Below are positions 15,745 through 23,829 of a DNA stretch of 64,000 bases, one piece after another. The stretch comes from WVYX01 sp039592335 (GTDB lineage: Bacteria; Gemmatimonadota; Gemmatimonadetes; Gemmatimonadales; GWC2-71-9). The notes under the pieces were generated by a model. The model had not been told where the DNA came from, did no database searches, and saw only the letters and a list, made by a program, of their open reading frames with translations. Positions within the stretch are counted from its first letter, which is position 1; the number at the start of each line of letters is the position of its first letter. The stretch spans positions 149,728 to 213,727 of the forward strand of contig JBDHBX010000003.1 of the NCBI GenBank assembly GCA_039592335.1, written 5' to 3'. The position numbers and the translations under genes are program-made.

Positions 15745-17646
15745 TCAGGCGCCGCCGTTACGCACGATCCCCAGCTTCTTCATGCGCGCCTGGAGCGTCG
15801 TGGGCTTCATCCCCAGGATGCGGGCGGCGCCCTTGGGCCCGCTCACCCGCCAGCTGGTGTGCTCCAGCGCGCTCAGGATATGGCGCCGCTGCACCTCGTC
15901 CAGCGTCAGGAGCGCACCCTCGGCAGCCACCGGTCCCGACTCCCGCAGCCACTCGCCCAGCTCCAGCTCGGTCTCCGGGCTCACGATCACGGCGCGCTCG
16001 ATCACGTTCTCGAGTTCCCGTACGTTGCCCGGCCACACATAGCTCTTGAGCGCGTTCATCGCCCGCTGCGGCACGGTCTCGATTGTCTTCCCCATCCGCT
16101 TAGCGTACTTCTGCACGAAGTAGTTCACCAGGACCGGGATGTCGCCCTTGCGGTTCCTGAGGGCCGGCACAGGGATCGGGTACACCTTGAGCCGGAAGTA
16201 CAGGTCGGAGCGGAAACGCTGCTCCTCCACGGCACGCTCGAGGTCCCGGTTGGTGGCCGCCATCACCCGCACGTCCACGGTGATCGACTTGCTGCCGCCC
16301 ACGCGCTCGAACTCCCCGTCCTGCAGCACTCGCAACAGCTTCACCTGGAGCTCCGCCGGTAGGTCGCCGATCTCGTCGAGGAAGATGCTGCCACCGTCGG
16401 CCAACTCGAAGCGCCCCTCCCGGCGCCGCGTCGCGCCGGTGAAGGCACCCTTTTCGTGCCCGAACAGCTCGCTCTCGATGAGGCCCGCGGAGAGCGCCGC
16501 ACAGTTCACCTTCACGAGGACGCTGTCCTTGCGAGTGCTCGCCCCGTGGATCGCGCGCGCGACCAGTTCCTTGCCGGTGCCGGTCTCGCCCGTGATGAGC
16601 ACGGTGGAGTCGGTCGCCGCCACCCGCTCGATGTCCCGGAACAGCTTCTTGATGTTGGTCGAGGCACCCACGATCTCCCCGAAGTTGTGCTCCATCTCGA
16701 TCTCTTCCTGCAGGTACACCTTCTCGAGACTGAGCTTGCGGCGCTGCTCCTCGCCCTGAACCCGCTCGGAGATGTCCCGGGCCAGGGCCAGCACCCGCTT
16801 CGTGCCCCCCTCCTCCAGCAGGCAGGTGCGCACCTCCACGGGGAATCGCGTGCCGTCCTTGCGGCGATGCAAGCCGGCGATCGTCGTGGGGCCGGACCGC
16901 TCGATCTCCTCCAGGTTGCGGCGCAGCCGCTCCGGCGAGAAACCCTCCCAGACGTCCCACACGCGCATCCTGCTCAACGCACCGCGGTGGTAGCCGCTGG
17001 AAACCACGGCGTGCTGGTTCACCTCCACGATGCGGCCGTTCTGCTCGATGACGTAGATCGCGTCGGCGGCCCGCTCGACCAGGCGGCGGAAGCGCTCTTC
17101 ACTCTCGCGCAGCTTCGCCTCCGCCTCCTTGCGTTGGGTCACGTCGCGCACCCAGGCGATGACCCGCCGCTCGCCCTCCATGTCCACCGCCGAGGCGGAG
17201 ATCTCGGCCGCCAGCTTGGTGTGGTCCTTGGTGACGCAGCTGAGCTCATCAGTCCAGCCCATGCCGTCGCGCAGCACCCGGCGGGTGAAGTCCTGGAGCT
17301 GGCCCACCTCGTCGGGATGGATGGCGGAGACCGGCAGCCTCATGAGCTCCTCGCGCGTGTACCCGAGCAGCTCACAGGCCCGCGGATTGACGTCCAGGAT
17401 CGCGCCACCCATTGGCTCGATGACGAACAGGGCGTCATGCGAGTGCTCGAAGAAGCTGCGCAGGCGCTCCTCGCTCTTGCGCAATGCTTCCTCGGCCCGC
17501 TGCAGCACCTGGCGCGCTTCGCGCGACGCCTCGAACTGCACCTCGAGAACCTCGAGCTCCGAAAGGAGCTGCTCTCGGCTCTTGCGTCCGACCTTGGCCG
17601 GCTCGTCCGCGCGGACGGTGAATTCGCCGGTGTCGCCTGGGCTCAT
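15745..17646 (-). CDS. PAS-domain sigma-54 activator (Fis family)
   Basis: The 633-residue protein begins with a coiled-coil (EQLLSELEVLEVQFEASREA). Two PAS domains follow (about 65-180 starting RLRSFFEHSHDALFVIE; about 190-310 starting RFRRLVERAADAIYVIEQNG), then a linker helix and a sigma-54 AAA+ domain. That domain has Walker A GETGTGKE, contact loop GAFTGA, Walker B GGSIFLDEIGDL and arginine-finger region FRSDLYFRLKVYPIPVP. A Fis-type HTH with GAARILGMKPTTLQARMKKL ends the protein. There is no receiver domain, so the PAS domains probably sense the signal directly. The likely start is ATG 17646, with an AGGGGGA site about 11 bases upstream inside a small ORF; a TTG at 17673 is possible. 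It probably drives the STAS-ECF operon just downstream. Confidence 0.9.
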   Translation of the reverse strand: MSPGDTGEFTVRADEPAKVGRKSREQLLSELEVLEVQFEASREARQVLQRAEEALRKSEERLRSFFEHSHDALFVIEPMGGAILDVNPRACELLGYTREELMRLPVSAIHPDEVGQLQDFTRRVLRDGMGWTDELSCVTKDHTKLAAEISASAVDMEGERRVIAWVRDVTQRKEAEAKLRESEERFRRLVERAADAIYVIEQNGRIVEVNQHAVVSSGYHRGALSRMRVWDVWEGFSPERLRRNLEEIERSGPTTIAGLHRRKDGTRFPVEVRTCLLEEGGTKRVLALARDISERVQGEEQRRKLSLEKVYLQEEIEMEHNFGEIVGASTNIKKLFRDIERVAATDSTVLITGETGTGKELVARAIHGASTRKDSVLVKVNCAALSAGLIESELFGHEKGAFTGATRRREGRFELADGGSIFLDEIGDLPAELQVKLLRVLQDGEFERVGGSKSITVDVRVMAATNRDLERAVEEQRFRSDLYFRLKVYPIPVPALRNRKGDIPVLVNYFVQKYAKRMGKTIETVPQRAMNALKSYVWPGNVRELENVIERAVIVSPETELELGEWLRESGPVAAEGALLTLDEVQRRHILSALEHTSWRVSGPKGAARILGMKPTTLQARMKKLGIVRNGGA

Positions 17647-17653
17647 GGCTCGC

Positions 17654-17779
17654 TCATTCCCCCTCGGTCGCAATCTGACACGTCTGACAATATTTGGTAA
17701 GTTCCTCGCCGTTCAGGCAGGCTGCGCCGGTGTGGCGGCGCACGACGTAAGTCGTTACCCCATAGCACGTTTCGTCCAT
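17654..17779 (-). CDS. Possible small cysteine-containing protein (41 aa)
   Basis: The short frame starts MDETCYGVTTYVVRRHTGAA and ends CQTCQIATEGE, with cysteines at residues 5, 22, 33 and 36, the last two forming CQTC. AGGTGG lies a few bases before the ATG, and its end runs into the ribosome binding site of the PAS activator, 7 bases before that start. A small zinc- or redox-binding protein is possible. No family is recognised, and the region could simply be a leader. Confidence 0.35.
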   Translation of the reverse strand: MDETCYGVTTYVVRRHTGAACLNGEELTKYCQTCQIATEGE

Positions 17780-17936
17780 CAGCACCACCTGGGAACCCGA
17801 CCGGACCCAGCCACGTTCTCGTATCCAACCACGACGTGTTGGGCGGCCTCGCGGCCCTGTGAGGTTCTCGCTGGAGGGGTGAGCGAGCATCCACTGCTCG
17901 GCCTGACGCGTCGCGGCTTTTCCTCCCCGACCGAAA

Positions 17937-17963
17937 GAGGCGGCCTCCAACGGAGGCCGCCTC
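17937..17963 (-). terminator. Terminator of the MFS gene
   Basis: A perfect 12-bp stem (GAGGCGGCCTCC at 17937-17948 with its complement at 17952-17963), loop of 3 bases, followed on the minus strand by TTTCGG. It lies 33 bases after the MFS stop codon. Confidence 0.65.
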
Positions 17964-17996
17964 TCGCGTTTGGATGCGCTCGGCGTGTCTCGCCGA

Positions 17997-19334
17997 TCAC
18001 TCCTCCCGGGCCTTCGCCCGTGCCACCGCTTCCGCTTCCAGGGTCGACCTCACCGTGATGGTCTCCAGCCCGTGGGCCTTGGGACCGGTCTCCTGCTTGC
18101 GCAGCATCACCGCAAAGAGGAACCCGAGAACGCCCAACACCGAGAAGATCCACATGCCGGCGGCGTAGCCGCCCGGGTTGGCGGCGCTCGCCTCGAAGGC
18201 GTCGTTCGTCCTGCCGATGAGCCAGTTCATCCCCGCAACACCGATCTGCTGCACCAGCGTCATCACGGCGTACCCGGTCCCGAGCCGGTTCTCGGGCACG
18301 ATGTACGCGACGGCCGGCCACATCACCGCGGGAATGAGGGAGAATGCGAGGCCCATCATCACGACCGGCACGCCCAGCGGCACGAGCTGGTACGCCATCA
18401 TCAAGTACACCGGCATGAGCAGGAACGAGCCCGCGGCCATGAACAGCGCACGCTTGCCGAACCGGTCCACCAGGAGGCCGAACAGCGGCGTCGCGATCAT
18501 GGCGGAGAGCGGCAGGATGCTGTTCAAGCCACCGGCGCCCTCACGCGTGAGACCGTGGCCCTCGATGAAGAACTTGATGGCGAAGCTGCGGAACGGGAAG
18601 ATCGCCGAGTAGAAGGTCACACAGAGCAGCACCACCAACCAGAACGACCGGTCGAAGCGGAACATGTCCTTCACGACGAGCCGGTCGATCTCGCCCCGCT
18701 CGCCCAGCGCGTAGCGCCGCCGGGCCCCCGTTTCCATCACGCCGTAGCCGATGGCCGGGACCACGCACAGCAGGCTCAGCACCGCAGCCACGATCAGCGG
18801 CCCCTGCCAGCCCGTGTAGGCGAAACCCGCCCAGCTGGGGGAGTTGTCGGCCGCGACCTGCCCCAGCCGCGCGAAGGTGAGGTTCAGCCCGAAGGCGAAA
18901 CTCAGCTCCTTCCCCTTGAACCATTTGGCGAGCGCGGTCGTGATCGCCACGATGAGCGGCTCGGAGCCGATGCCGAGCAGGAAGCGGGCCGACAGCATGA
19001 CCGACAGCTCGCCCGAGACGGCATTGAGAATCGCCGCGACGGTGCACAGGGCGCCGAAGAAGATGATGGAGATAACCGTACCGAACCGGTCGATCACGAC
19101 ACCGCCGATGAGCAGCACGATCACCGCGGCGATGCTGTACACCGAGTAGAGCTGGCCGATGTTCTCGTCGCTGAACCCCAGGTCGGCCTTGAGAATGTCG
19201 GCGATGGGCGCAACGGAATCGTAGACGTAGTAATTCCCGAACATCGCAAGGCTGACGACGACCAGCACCGCCCAGCGATAGAGCGTCGGCGGCGGTGGGC
19301 GCACCACGTCTGCGGCGGCTCGAGGTTCGGTCAT
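17997..19334 (-). CDS. MFS transporter, MFSD1-like
   Basis: A 445-residue membrane protein with about 12 hydrophobic segments. MFS signature loops are VVIDRFGTV and, in the second half, GLLVDRFGKR. The N-terminal YYVYDSVAPIADILKADLGF segment and the sequence GIGSEPLIVAITTALAKWFK resemble the MFSD1/bacterial YjjL-like group, whose animal member exports dipeptides from lysosomes; the bacterial substrate is unknown. The long cytosolic tail is charged (TLEAEAVARAKAREE). The gene is monocistronic with its own terminator. Confidence 0.85.
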   Translation of the reverse strand: MTEPRAAADVVRPPPPTLYRWAVLVVVSLAMFGNYYVYDSVAPIADILKADLGFSDENIGQLYSVYSIAAVIVLLIGGVVIDRFGTVISIIFFGALCTVAAILNAVSGELSVMLSARFLLGIGSEPLIVAITTALAKWFKGKELSFAFGLNLTFARLGQVAADNSPSWAGFAYTGWQGPLIVAAVLSLLCVVPAIGYGVMETGARRRYALGERGEIDRLVVKDMFRFDRSFWLVVLLCVTFYSAIFPFRSFAIKFFIEGHGLTREGAGGLNSILPLSAMIATPLFGLLVDRFGKRALFMAAGSFLLMPVYLMMAYQLVPLGVPVVMMGLAFSLIPAVMWPAVAYIVPENRLGTGYAVMTLVQQIGVAGMNWLIGRTNDAFEASAANPGGYAAGMWIFSVLGVLGFLFAVMLRKQETGPKAHGLETITVRSTLEAEAVARAKAREE

Positions 19335-19450
19335 GCGCGCGATCCTTTGGGCGTCGACACCGGTTTCTGACAGACGAGAAGTGTTGGGAGGTGATGCGGG
19401 CCCAAGTATGGGCCGGCGGCCGCGCGAGCGCCAGCCGCGGGCCAGCTCCC

Positions 19451-20941
19451 TCAGACCGTGACGGGGAGACCCTGCTCTCGCGCGTACCGCATCAGTTGGC
19501 GCACCCCGCCCTTGAACGAATAGGCCTCGTAGCCCTCCCGCTGCATGACTTCGGCGACGTAGGCGGTCTGCACGCCAAAGCTGCAGTAGAGTACGTAGGT
19601 CCTGGTCTTGTCCAGGCTCTTGAAGTGCGCCGCCAGATCGGTGATGTCGCGCTGTTCGGCGCCGGGATAGTGCCAGTGCTGGAAGTGGTGGGGCTCGCGA
19701 CAGTCAAAGACCACGGCACCGTCGAGGATCTCCGCGGCGAAGAGGTAGGGCTGGACCAGATCCACATCCTGAAGCGCCCGTAGATCCAGCGTCTTCCGCT
19801 CAGCGACCGCATGCTGCAGCAAGGAGAGGTCGACGTGTGATTCCTCGTCGCGCGCCGCGGCCGGCTTCGCATGCGTCACCGGCCGGTCGGGCAGAATGGC
19901 GCAGTACTCCCGCACGTGCGCGCTCAGCACGGCCGTGCCGATCCGCTCGGCCAGCGCGATGATCTCGAGCTTGTCGAGCCCGAGCAACGGCCGGAACACG
20001 GGCAGCGAGGCCACCTCATCGATGGCGCGCAGGTTTCCCAGGGTCTGCGAGGAGACCTGCCCCACCGCCTCCCCGGTGATCACGGCCTCGCCTCGGATGT
20101 CCTGCGCGACCGCCTCACCGGCGCGATACATGAGCCGTTTGAGCACGACCTGCCAGTACTTCGGCTGGACCTCCTCTTTGAGGTCGTCCACCACGGGCAC
20201 GAATTCCACCACGTGGATGCGCGGCTGATCCCCGAAGCTCCACTCGTCGGCCAGGATCTTGGCCACCGACACCACGGCGCGCTCGTACGCCTCCCCACCG
20301 AGGTTGCAGAACACGTAGTCGAGGGAGATGCCGCGTTTGAGCATGAGCCACGCAGCCACCGCCGAGTCGAACCCGCCGGAAATGAGGCACACGGCCTTCC
20401 CCTCGACGCCGAGCGGAAGCCCCCCGGCCCCTGGCTCCCGGCCACTGTAGAGGAAGGCCTCCTCGTCGCGCACTTCCACCGCAACGGTAACGTCGGGATG
20501 ATCGAGGTCGACCGACGCGGCATGGCGGTCCAGCGCGGCGCCGAGCCGCACCTTGATGTCTTGCGCGGTGAACGGATGCGTACCGACGCGGCGCGCGCGC
20601 ACCGCGAATTTCCGGTCCCGCACCCGATCGGCGAACAGCGACTCGCCGGCGCGCACGATCTCGTCGAGGTCGGCGGCCAGCCGCGCCTCGACCTCGGACA
20701 CGCTGCTCACCCCGAACACCGCCGCTAGGCGCTTGAGCGCGGAGCGATCGGACGCCTCCACCAGAATGCGGCTCCAGCGCGCGTCGATTCGGGAATCGAT
20801 GTTGGCGGCGGCGAGCGCATCGCGCATGTTGTGCACGAGCCGCTGCTGAAAGCGTCGGCGGGTCCTGCGCGCCTTGGTGGCGACTTCGGGCGCCACGCGA
20901 ACCAGGAAGAGCGTGTAGTCAGGCGTCGCCTTCGACGTCAT
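19451..20941 (-). CDS. thiI: tRNA 4-thiouridine synthase ThiI with rhodanese domain
   Basis: The 496-residue enzyme has a THUMP domain (about 60-170), a PP-loop ATP pyrophosphatase domain with SGGFDSA near residue 188, and a C-terminal rhodanese domain from about 390. The persulfide cysteine is in the loop YVLYCSFGVQTA. It makes 4-thiouridine at tRNA position 8 and, with the rhodanese domain, can also supply sulfur for the thiazole of thiamine. All parts of the long Escherichia-type ThiI are present. It stands alone between the photolyase operon and the MFS gene. Confidence 0.93.
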   Translation of the reverse strand: MTSKATPDYTLFLVRVAPEVATKARRTRRRFQQRLVHNMRDALAAANIDSRIDARWSRILVEASDRSALKRLAAVFGVSSVSEVEARLAADLDEIVRAGESLFADRVRDRKFAVRARRVGTHPFTAQDIKVRLGAALDRHAASVDLDHPDVTVAVEVRDEEAFLYSGREPGAGGLPLGVEGKAVCLISGGFDSAVAAWLMLKRGISLDYVFCNLGGEAYERAVVSVAKILADEWSFGDQPRIHVVEFVPVVDDLKEEVQPKYWQVVLKRLMYRAGEAVAQDIRGEAVITGEAVGQVSSQTLGNLRAIDEVASLPVFRPLLGLDKLEIIALAERIGTAVLSAHVREYCAILPDRPVTHAKPAAARDEESHVDLSLLQHAVAERKTLDLRALQDVDLVQPYLFAAEILDGAVVFDCREPHHFQHWHYPGAEQRDITDLAAHFKSLDKTRTYVLYCSFGVQTAYVAEVMQREGYEAYSFKGGVRQLMRYAREQGLPVTV

Positions 20942-20992
20942 GTACCGAAGGTACGCTGCGTCTGGGGGGATTCCAAGCGAGGTGCGAAGGGC

Positions 20993-21460
20993 TTACGGGC
21001 CCGCGAAGATCGCGCTGATCCGCCGCGCTCGATAGTCGAAGATCGCGTCGAGCTGCCGCCGCACCATGATGGCGTGTGCCGCCAGCCCCATCGGCCCGAG
21101 CGGCAGCGCGTACTCGACGCGGTCCGACACCTGGACGCCTTCGACCACGGGGCGGAAGGTGTGCAGGTGATACCACGACTTGTACGGCCCCACCACCATT
21201 TCGTCGGCGAAGCACACGTTCGAAACGAAGCGGTCGATGCGCGACTCCCACCGCATCGGGAGACCGAGCCAGCGGATGCGGTAGCGAATGCGTGTGCCCT
21301 CGCGAACGGCCGCATCGGACGCCCACTGCACCTGGAAGTTGAGCCACGAGGGGGTGATCTCGGCGAGGTTACGCGGGTTCTGGAAGAACGCGAAGACATC
21401 GTCGAGGTCGGCCGGCACGATCTGGGTGCGCGACAGCACGAACCGCTTGCCGTTCTTCAT
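20993..21460 (-). CDS. SRPBCC-family protein
   Basis: A 155-residue START/Bet v 1-like domain: LSRTQIVPADLDDVFAFFQN, PRNLAEITPSWLNFQV, then HTFRPVVEGVQVSDRVEYAL and a C-terminal helix RRQLDAIFDYRARRI. The frame continues upstream inside the photolyase gene, but ATG 21460 overlaps the photolyase stop in an ATGA and gives the family length. Genes like this often sit beside photolyases in bacteria (family knowledge), probably binding a lipid or other hydrophobic ligand; their role in the light response is not established. It is the last gene of the putative light-controlled operon. Confidence 0.8.
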   Translation of the reverse strand: MKNGKRFVLSRTQIVPADLDDVFAFFQNPRNLAEITPSWLNFQVQWASDAAVREGTRIRYRIRWLGLPMRWESRIDRFVSNVCFADEMVVGPYKSWYHLHTFRPVVEGVQVSDRVEYALPLGPMGLAAHAIMVRRQLDAIFDYRARRISAIFAGP

Positions 21461-22935
21461 GGCGCCAGCGCCTCTGCGCCGTAGCGCTCGAGATACGGCC
21501 GCACACGCAGCTTGCGCGCCGTGTTCTGCGAGCTCATGTAGCGCACATTGCCGAACACCGGCCGCTCCGGCCCCCAGGCGCGATCGTAGCGGCCCAGCAC
21601 CCAGAAGATCCCCGAGTACGAGTTCGGATCGCGACCGTCCAGCGCATACTTGTTGTTGAGCTCGACCATGAAGTGCAGCGCCTCCTCGGGCGAGGCCGAC
21701 CACTCCAGGATCTTCTTGCCCCACAGCATGCGCAGGTAGTTGTGCACCTGCCCCTCGCGCAGCAGCTGGCGCTGCGCCGCGTTCCACAACTCGTCGTGCG
21801 TGGCCGCCGTTTCGAACGCGGCGAGGTCGTAGCGGTATTCCCGCGGATCGCTGGCGTGGTCCGCCAGCGTCCGCCGAGCCCACTCCGGCAAGGAGTCGTA
21901 GCGGTCGTAGTCGGAGCGAAACGCGCACATGTTGTATCCCAGCTCGCGCCACGTGACCAGCTGATCCACGAAGGCGGTGGCGCTCTCTCGCATGCCCCAC
22001 CCGGCACGGCCGCCCCTCGCCTCCGGCCTCAGCTCGTCGGGTGTCCACCCCTCGGTGTCCGCCACCCGCGCGAACAGCTCGTGGACGCCCAGGTGACCGA
22101 AGTGGAGGTACGGCGAGAGACCGCTGGTGCCCGGCTCACCGAGCTCGTTACGGCACTCCGCATAGTGCGGGAGCCGCTCGACGAGAAACCGGTCGACGGC
22201 CTCGAACGCGGCGCGGGGACCGCCCCGCAGCGCGGCCGGCGGCACGGCGTGATCGACCGGCAGCGCCGTCAGGGCCGCGGGCTCAACCGCCAGCAGCGCG
22301 GGAGGGGCCGCTGGCCAGCAATCGGTCACGGCCCGATCGACACCGCCGAAGCGCGGTGCGTCGAGCGCCGCCACCGGATCCTCGAGCGGCCAATCCACGA
22401 GATGCTCTGAAAGCTCGCGGTGCAGAAAGCGGCGGAACTGATGCGCGGTCCCGAAGGCCCGGGGCGCTGCCCCGAGGGGGAGGAGCCCGTTGGCGTCCAC
22501 GGCCTCGAGTTGGACAGGCACCCGCAAGGCAGCGGTGTCGAGCATGCGCGGGAGGAAGAACGCCGGGTTATCGTCGGTCACGATCACGGCGGCCGACCGC
22601 GCCAGGGTCTCCAACAGGCCCTTCCCCGCTCCCGGCTCCGGCTCGACGTAGGGAAGATAGCCGACCGGCCGCCCCGCGAGGGAAGCGGCGTGGTCCGCCA
22701 TGCCCTGCAGTGCGAACGCGTGGAAGCGCTCGCTGGCCCAGGGGTAGTCCGCACGGAGCGCTTCCAGCACGAGCAGCGGCTGGCGAAGCTCGTTGGCCCA
22801 CTCCACCGCCCGCTCGAGAGCGTAGTTCGCGGTGAGCCGCCGGTGTGCGGTCATCCAGTACAGCACAAACCGGCCTGCGCGGCGCGGCGATGCGTCGTTG
22901 GCAGCTCGGATGCGGATACCGGGAACGGGGCTCAT
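21457..22935 (-). CDS. phr: Class II CPD photolyase
   Basis: A 492-residue FAD protein. Its C-terminal half shows the class II signature: GQVHNYLRMLWGKKILEW, LNNKYALDGRDPNSYSGIFW, PERPVFGNVRYMSSQNTARK. The N-terminal antenna-binding domain is also class II-like (MTAHRRLTANYALERAVEWA). The enzyme repairs cyclobutane pyrimidine dimers using blue light. The start is ATG 22935; a GTG 12 codons upstream is possible. Downstream of fasciclin and upstream of the SRPBCC gene, it lies in the operon facing the B12 photoreceptor-regulator gene, so light induction is a natural prediction. Confidence 0.92.
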   Translation of the reverse strand: MSPVPGIRIRAANDASPRRAGRFVLYWMTAHRRLTANYALERAVEWANELRQPLLVLEALRADYPWASERFHAFALQGMADHAASLAGRPVGYLPYVEPEPGAGKGLLETLARSAAVIVTDDNPAFFLPRMLDTAALRVPVQLEAVDANGLLPLGAAPRAFGTAHQFRRFLHRELSEHLVDWPLEDPVAALDAPRFGGVDRAVTDCWPAAPPALLAVEPAALTALPVDHAVPPAALRGGPRAAFEAVDRFLVERLPHYAECRNELGEPGTSGLSPYLHFGHLGVHELFARVADTEGWTPDELRPEARGGRAGWGMRESATAFVDQLVTWRELGYNMCAFRSDYDRYDSLPEWARRTLADHASDPREYRYDLAAFETAATHDELWNAAQRQLLREGQVHNYLRMLWGKKILEWSASPEEALHFMVELNNKYALDGRDPNSYSGIFWVLGRYDRAWGPERPVFGNVRYMSSQNTARKLRVRPYLERYGAEALAP

Positions 22936-22991
22936 GGACCTTTCGGGGGCGCCGCCGGAGGGCGACGCCACGAGACGAGTGCAGGTGAAAC

Positions 22992-23021
22992 GAGGGGCCG
23001 GCGGATCAGCGCCGACCCCTC
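22992..23021 (-). terminator. Hairpin between fasciclin and photolyase genes
   Basis: Arms 22992-23003 (GAGGGGCCGGCG) and 23010-23021 pair with one mismatch around a 6-base loop. On the minus strand only GTTTC follows, so this is likely a partial terminator or an RNA-processing hairpin that would lower photolyase expression relative to fasciclin. Confidence 0.45.
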
Positions 23022-23034
23022 CTCAACCATCAGG

Positions 23035-23544
23035 CTACCACTCGGGCAAGATCACCGTGTCGATCACGTGAATCACGCCGTTCGAGGCCTCCACGTCGGC
23101 CTTTACCACCTTGGCATCGTTCACGTAGACCGAGCCGTACTTTACCTTGATCTTCACGTCGTGGCCATTCACCGTCGTCGCGCGGTCGAGCTCCACCGCC
23201 TGATCGGAGGTGACGCGGCCGGCCACCACGTGGTACGTCAAGATTGCGGTCAACTTCTCCTTGTCCTCGAGCAACGCCTCGACGGTGCCCGCGGGCAGCT
23301 TAGCGAAGGCCTCGTCCGTCGGCGCAAATACCGTGAACGGGCCCTCGCCCTTGAGCGTCTCGACCAGGCCCGCGGCCTGAAGCGCTGCCGCCAGCGTGTT
23401 GAACGAGCCGGTGGCGACCGCCACGTCTACGATGTCGTCCGATGTGTAGCCGGCCGAGCTGCTCGAGTGCTTCATCTGGGCCTGGGCCGAGCCGGCGACC
23501 AAGAGGCCGGCGGCGACCAGGGTAGTGAGGGTGCGGAACTGCAT
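23035..23544 (-). CDS. Secreted fasciclin-domain protein
   Basis: A 169-residue protein with a signal peptide (MQFRTLTTLVAAGLLVAGSA, cleavage near AQA-Q) and one FAS1 domain. The domain carries DIVDVAVATGSFNTLAAALQ, GPFTVFAPTDEAFAKLP (H1 motif), ILTYHVVAGRV and the ending NGVIHVIDTVILP (H2 motif). FAS1 proteins are exported adhesion or ligand-binding proteins; some bind carotenoids or chlorophyll-type pigments. GGAGG lies about 10 bases before the ATG. It is the second gene after the divergent light-regulator promoter, an unusual setting that suggests a photoprotective cell-surface role; this is inference. Confidence 0.88.
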   Translation of the reverse strand: MQFRTLTTLVAAGLLVAGSAQAQMKHSSSSAGYTSDDIVDVAVATGSFNTLAAALQAAGLVETLKGEGPFTVFAPTDEAFAKLPAGTVEALLEDKEKLTAILTYHVVAGRVTSDQAVELDRATTVNGHDVKIKVKYGSVYVNDAKVVKADVEASNGVIHVIDTVILPEW

Positions 23545-23604
23545 GATGGGTGCCTCCAAGAAGTGATGGGTAATGCGACTTGATCTATACGGAAGCCCGG
23601 CCAC

Positions 23605-23700
23605 CTAGCCGCGCGCTGGGGCGGAGAGCCGGCGGCGCTGGATCGCCCGCCACTGCAGGGCCTTGTACAGCACTGCGGCGACGATGTCCAGCTTGTTCAT
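23605..23700 (-). CDS. Small ORF (31 aa) leading the light-controlled operon
   Basis: The frame encodes MNKLDIVAAVLYKALQWRAI followed by QRRRLSAPARG. A strong Shine-Dalgarno (GGAGGT, 5 bases from the ATG) and a -35/-10 promoter 38 bases upstream support translation. The peptide is an amphipathic helix with a basic tail, perhaps membrane-associated. It ends 60 bases before the fasciclin start. I recognise no family. It could be a leader peptide or a genuine small protein. Confidence 0.55.
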   Translation of the reverse strand: MNKLDIVAAVLYKALQWRAIQRRRLSAPARG

Positions 23701-23724
23701 TCTGACCTCCTCGAAACGCTTGAC

Positions 23725-23810
23725 TGTCCAACCGACGTCCAAGAATGTATGTGATAGTCTAGGGTTTGTCAAGTGAATGTCTAACGTCATATGTTGACAA
23801 GACTTAGACA
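23725..23810. promoter_or_regulatory. Array of 11-bp-phased repeats, candidate CarH operator
   Basis: On the minus strand the core GACA/GACT/GACG occurs at 23781-78 (TTAGACA), 23770-67 (CTTGACA), 23759-56 (CTAGACT), 23739-36 (TTGGACG) and 23728-25 (TTGGACA). Spacings are 11, 11, 20 and 11. On the plus strand TTGACA (core 23796-99) and TTAGACA (core 23807-10) are also 11 apart. Tetrameric CarH binds head-to-tail 11-bp repeats that cover the -35 box (family knowledge). Here the repeats include the -35 boxes of both divergent promoters. Confidence 0.65.
23744..23772 (-). promoter_or_regulatory. Promoter of the small ORF-fasciclin-photolyase-SRPBCC operon
   Basis: Minus strand: a perfect -35 TTGACA (23772-23767), a 17-base spacer, and -10 TACATT (23749-23744). 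The expected start is near 23738, giving a 38-base leader before the small ORF. The -35 box is itself one of the 11-bp repeats. Confidence 0.6.
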
Positions 23811-23822
23811 GAATGATACTTT
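23794..23822 (+). promoter_or_regulatory. Promoter of the MerR-B12 regulator, probably leaderless
   Basis: Plus strand: a perfect -35 TTGACA (23794-23799), a 17-base spacer, and a weak -10 TACTTT (23817-23822). The start would fall at or next to the ATG at 23830, so the message would lack a leader, which fits the absence of a Shine-Dalgarno. One repeat overlaps the -35 and another lies in the spacer, as expected for autorepression. Confidence 0.5.
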
Positions 23823-23829
23823 ATCGGCC

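Noticed and set aside
19399..19414. 6-bp hairpin downstream of thiI as a terminator
   Set aside because: Short stem without a T-tract on either strand; too weak to call.
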